Below are positions 14,798 through 15,719 of a stretch of DNA of 15,719 nt, piece by piece. The position numbers and the translations under genes were made by a program. The notes under the pieces were generated by a model. It was not told the DNA's origin and searched no databases. It was given only the letters and a program-made list of their open reading frames with translations. The DNA is from an uncultured Rhodobiaceae bacterium (GTDB lineage Archaea; Thermoplasmatota; Poseidoniia; Poseidoniales; Poseidoniaceae): assembly GCA_937911445.1 (NCBI GenBank), contig CALDQY010000258.1, positions 1 to 15,719 on the forward strand. The letters run 5' to 3'. Within the stretch, counting starts at the first letter, position 1. Each line of letters begins with the position of its first letter.

Positions 14798-15712
14798 TCA
14801 GAGGTTCATCAGCGAGATGATAAGTCCACCAATCGTAAGACACAGTGGAATCATCATGACTTCGAACGATGATCGCATTCGTCCTAGATTAGCGAGTTCA
14901 GTTCCACGCTGAAGGGTTGCTTTGACACCTGGGGCATCTTCACCAACAACCTCGAGCAAGGTGTTTTGCAGTGTACCATCGAGACCTTCGTTTTGGAGCT
15001 CTTCTTGTGGGCGACTTCGTGTAGTTCCTACGAGATAAACTGGATTCCCAACCCGGAGAGCGTAAACTGTCCATCGATGTTTGATGACGTTACCACCCGT
15101 GAACAAGCGTGCTGCGAACTCCATTCCAAGTTCCTTCTTGAGAGAATCTGCATGGTTTGATTCCCATCGTTTGAGGTATTGTCCCATGTCTGTGCGCTTG
15201 AAGGTTGACGGTTTGACAAGGATACCACCTGTCCCATCGTTGAGAATAAAGGGTACGCTACCATCGTCCTCTCGAATGGTTCGCCAGTACTCTCTTGTCT
15301 CAGTTTTACCTTCACTGTTGGTCGTTCTTTCACGGATCTTGACTTCATACGACCAATGGTAGTGGACACAATTCGGTATGACTCGGTTTGGATGACCATC
15401 GACAACAACTCGTAAAACACCAGACTTTGATGGTCGTACTTGACCGACAAGTTCGGGGTTTCCAACAGCGACTGAACGAACCAGACTCGTCGGCGTATCT
15501 GCCATCTGTCGCTGCATCTTGTAACGGAAAAAACCAATCAAGGTCCAAATGACTCCAACGCCCAGTGCTACGTATGGAAGGAATGAGAGATCTTCCTCGG
15601 GTGTAGAATTTTCCACAGCCCACCATGCTCCGATACATATGCCAATCACGAAGAGGATCATGGTGATTCCATAGGTTGAGACTGTTGCAGGACGAGGTGT
15701 TCCGACATTCAC
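14798..15712 (-). CDS. GIDE-like membrane protein (E3 ligase GIDE family without RING), start uncertain
   Basis: A 304-residue protein from the GTG at 15712; the frame remains open to the right edge, so the true start may lie outside. An internal ATG at 15661 is also possible. Two membrane segments (about 15-33 and 45-63) are followed by a soluble domain (about 75-270) and a last membrane segment (about 284-302). The soluble domain carries the pattern of the GIDE domain of mitochondrial MULAN-type ligases and their prokaryotic relatives: VIPNCVHYHWSYEV (111-124), a tryptophan at 143, PFILNDGTGGILVKP (154-168) and a YLVGT strand (226-230). No RING finger is present, so ubiquitin ligase activity is not expected. 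The function of prokaryotic members is unknown. The thiolase starts 45 bases downstream. Confidence 0.72.
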   Translation of the reverse strand: MNVGTPRPATVSTYGITMILFVIGICIGAWWAVENSTPEEDLSFLPYVALGVGVIWTLIGFFRYKMQRQMADTPTSLVRSVAVGNPELVGQVRPSKSGVLRVVVDGHPNRVIPNCVHYHWSYEVKIRERTTNSEGKTETREYWRTIREDDGSVPFILNDGTGGILVKPSTFKRTDMGQYLKRWESNHADSLKKELGMEFAARLFTGGNVIKHRWTVYALRVGNPVYLVGTTRSRPQEELQNEGLDGTLQNTLLEVVGEDAPGVKATLQRGTELANLGRMRSSFEVMMIPLCLTIGGLIISLMNL

Positions 15713-15719
15713 TGGGTGC

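Noticed and set aside
15028..15537. A 169-residue minus-strand frame overlapping the GIDE-like gene
   Set aside because: It is a different frame of the same strand with no conserved pattern, whereas the GIDE-like frame has membrane segments and domain motifs.
14798..15712. Ubiquitin ligase activity for the GIDE-like protein
   Set aside because: There is no RING-type Cys/His cluster anywhere in the protein; only the membrane-side domain is shared.
1..15719. tRNA, rRNA, CRISPR array, insertion sequence or attachment site
   Set aside because: All gaps are 60 bases or less, no direct repeat array or transposase was seen, and no cloverleaf-like sequence fits the gaps.

Overview
The window looks like a compact chromosomal segment of a mesophilic archaeon. 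The best fit is a Thermoplasmata-related marine lineage (Marine Group II/Poseidoniales type). The strongest archaeal markers are Trm56 (tRNA C56 2'-O-methyltransferase), a TrkA-N-like plus DHH phosphoesterase fusion, a TraB-family membrane protein and the C-terminal end of what appears to be a class I lysyl-tRNA synthetase. Moderate GC, a classical bacterial-type dihydropteroate synthase and a bacterial-type thiolase fit the mosaic genomes known from that lineage. The taxon is inference; no rRNA gene is present.

The layout is very dense: 14 protein genes, no gap above about 60 bases, no tRNA, rRNA, CRISPR array or mobile element, and no clear terminator. From the left: the 3' end of lysK and an unrecognised zinc-ribbon protein (+); a TauE/SafE-type permease (-); lemA, then a DHH phosphoesterase overlapping a traB gene (+); folP (-); a membrane protein, trm56, carA and carB (+), followed by a GNAT acetyltransferase (+); then, on the minus strand in transcription order, a GIDE-like membrane protein cut by or close to the right edge, a thiolase, and an 83-residue membrane protein.

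Most of the content is housekeeping: lysine charging, tRNA methylation, carbamoyl phosphate synthesis for pyrimidines and arginine, folate synthesis, and acyl-CoA/acetoacetyl-CoA metabolism. carA and carB overlap by one base and should give the two subunits of one enzyme. The DHH and TraB genes overlap by ATGA and are probably translated together. The two membrane-associated families LemA and GIDE-like are both present but about 11 kb apart.

The main non-genic signals are perfect dyad symmetries in two of the longer gaps. One is a 15-base palindrome directly in front of the thiolase gene, touching its likely ribosome binding site. The others are two palindromes in the divergent gap between the permease and lemA. 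I found no clear evidence of a new multi-gene system. The least explained genes are the zinc-ribbon protein, the 208-residue membrane protein, and the 83-residue membrane protein, whose residue pattern faintly recalls the core of base-exchange phosphatidylserine synthases.
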